From Antitrichia curtipendula (Eukaryota; Streptophyta; Bryopsida; Hypnales; Leucodontaceae): a DNA stretch of 64,000 bases. Below the pieces are notes generated by a model, which was not told where the DNA came from, ran no database searches, and saw only the letters and a program-made list of their open reading frames with translations. Every line of letters starts with the position of its first letter. Within the stretch, counting starts at the first letter, position 1. This document shows, piece after piece, positions 63,200-64,000 of this stretch. The stretch covers positions 31,930,001 through 31,994,000 of the forward strand of contig OX579637.1 of assembly GCA_951230915.1 (NCBI GenBank), read 5' to 3'. A program made the translations under genes and the position numbers.

Positions 63200-64000
63200 A
63201 GACTAAATTGAATCAAGTCTTTCCAAATATTCTCCATCAATTACAACATGTGAAGCCTAAAAAATTTGGAAACTAAATTGAATCAAGTCATTTTAAATAT
63301 TTTCCACCAATTACATCATGTGAAGCCTAAAAAAATTGGAGACTAAATTGAATCAAGTCATTCCAAATATTTTCCACCAATTACATCTTGTGAAGCCTAA
63401 AAAAACTGGAGATTAAATTGAATCAAGTCATTCCAAATATTTTCCACCAATTACATCATGTGAAGCCCAGAAAAAAATAGAGACTAAATTAAATCAAGTC
63501 ATTCCAAATATTTTCCACCAATTACATCATGTGAAGCCTAAAAAAATTGGAGACTAAATTGAACCAAGTCATTCCAAATATTTTCTACCAATTACATCAT
63601 GTGAAGCCTAAAAAGATTGGAGACTAAATTGAATCCAGTCATTCCAAATATTTTCCATCAATTACAACATGTGAAGCCTAAAGAATTTGGAGACTAAATT
63701 GAATCAAGTCATTTTAAATATTTTCCACCAATTACATCATGTGAAGCCTAAAAAAATTGGAGACTAAATTGAATCAAGTCATTCCAAATATTTTCCACCA
63801 ATTACATCATGTGAAGCCTAAAAAAATAGAGGCTAAATTGAATCAAGTCAATCCAAATATTTCCCACCAATTAAATCATGTGAAGCCTAAAAGAATTGGA
63901 GACTAAAGTGAATCAAGTCATTCCAAATACTTTCTACCAATTACTTCATGTGAAGCCCAAAAAAATTGGGGACTCAGTTGAATCAAGTCATTCAAAATAT
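63200..64000 (+). repeat. Copy of the 53.45-54.75-kb and 60.6-61.5-kb blocks, cut by the window end
   Basis: CATTTTAAATATT occurs at about 53,531, 54,372, 60,696, 63,291 and 63,712. The order TATTCTCCATC, ACAACATG, CATTTTAAAT, AACTGGAGATTAAATTG and ATAGAGACTAAATT is shared by the 53.45-, 60.6- and 63.2-kb copies. The AAAAAGATTGG and AAAGAATTTG copies, followed by GACTCAGTTG, are shared with 54.28-54.75 kb. The block is still running at base 64,000. Confidence 0.8.

Larger units (their letters stand above)
1..64000 (+). repeat. Satellite DNA array, about 70-bp monomer, about 910 head-to-tail copies
   Basis: Every line of the window aligns to the same monomer, recognised by the anchors GGAGACTAAATTGAATC, AAGTCATTCCAAATATTTT, CCACCAATTACATCATGTG and AAGCC followed by an A-tract. 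The array enters at base 1 in mid-monomer and is still running at base 64,000, so both ends lie outside the window. All copies read in the same direction; I saw no inverted block. The consensus is about 30% G+C (21 of 70). Marker-to-marker distances divide to a mean of about 70.37 bp, reflecting a mix of 70-, 71- and 72-bp copies. Arrays of this kind are known from eukaryotic heterochromatin; the location on the chromosome is inference. The family is not one I recognise. Confidence 0.98.
39780..64000 (+). repeat. Array domain C: CACGTC, GAAGCATAAA, GAAGTCTAAA and CCACGAATT variants
   Basis: From about 39.8 kb new variants appear and recur: AATCACGTC, GAAGCATAAAATAATTGG, GAAGTCTAAAAAAATTGG, CATCTGAAG, CCACGAATT, GTGAATCATGTC and CCAAATGTTTTCC. 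The AAGTTGAATCTAG copy of domains A and B is replaced by AAGTTGAATCAAG. Most of the domain is copied locally. The linked pair AAAGTGAATC/ACTTTCTACC plus AAGTTGAATC is kept, so the domain descends from the same module set as A and B. Confidence 0.82.

Noticed and set aside
1..64000. CRISPR array
   Set aside because: Repeats are directly adjacent with no unique spacers, the unit is 70 bp with many point variants, and no cas gene is present.
1..64000. Protein-coding tandem repeat (for example a silk- or mucin-like gene)
   Set aside because: Unit lengths of 70, 71 and 72 bp mix freely and shift the frame at almost every copy, and stops recur in all frames.

Overview
The whole window is one uninterrupted, head-to-tail satellite DNA array. 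The monomer is about 70 bp and roughly 30% G+C, and about 910 copies run in a single orientation from base 1 to base 64,000. I found no gene, RNA gene, transposable element, CRISPR array or stretch of unique sequence. An array this long with thousands of in-phase point variants is typical of a eukaryotic nuclear genome, in constitutive heterochromatin (centromeric, pericentromeric, knob or subtelomeric). I do not recognise the monomer as a named family and cannot assign the organism. A plant or an invertebrate is possible, but nothing in the sequence decides it.

The consensus monomer is seen exactly at 895-964. Variation is concentrated in the A-rich linker between the GAAGCC anchor and the GGAGAC anchor. 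This gives three main length classes: 70 bp (GCCT + A7 + TTGG), 71 bp (GCCC linkers ending AATGG or AATAGAG) and 72 bp (linker ending AAAACTTGG). The consensus has no CG and no CHG site. Spacings between shared marker variants are whole numbers of monomers (mean about 70.37 bp), which points to homogenisation by in-register unequal exchange or gene conversion.

Layout (boundaries approximate, drawn from marker variants): domain A, 1-14,520, is a patchwork of 3- to 39-monomer duplications. 14,521-15,390 is a diverged island with many private mutations. 15,390-17,030 holds 351-bp and 420-bp local duplications. Domain B, 17,030-36,400, is made of large near-identical higher-order segments tagged by a GCGCAG linker variant. 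Domain A', 36,400-39,780, returns to domain A variants and matches 9.9-11.5 kb at an offset of about 27.3 kb, so B looks as if it was amplified inside A. Domain C, 39,780-64,000, is marked by CACGTC, GAAGCATAAA, GAAGTCTAAA and CCACGAATT variants, with its own 1,901-, 914-, 844-, 774-, 630- and 422-bp duplications.

No genes act together here. Any function would be structural: chromatin, centromere or heterochromatin, or satellite transcripts. The most informative content is the nested higher-order structure and the domain-specific variants.
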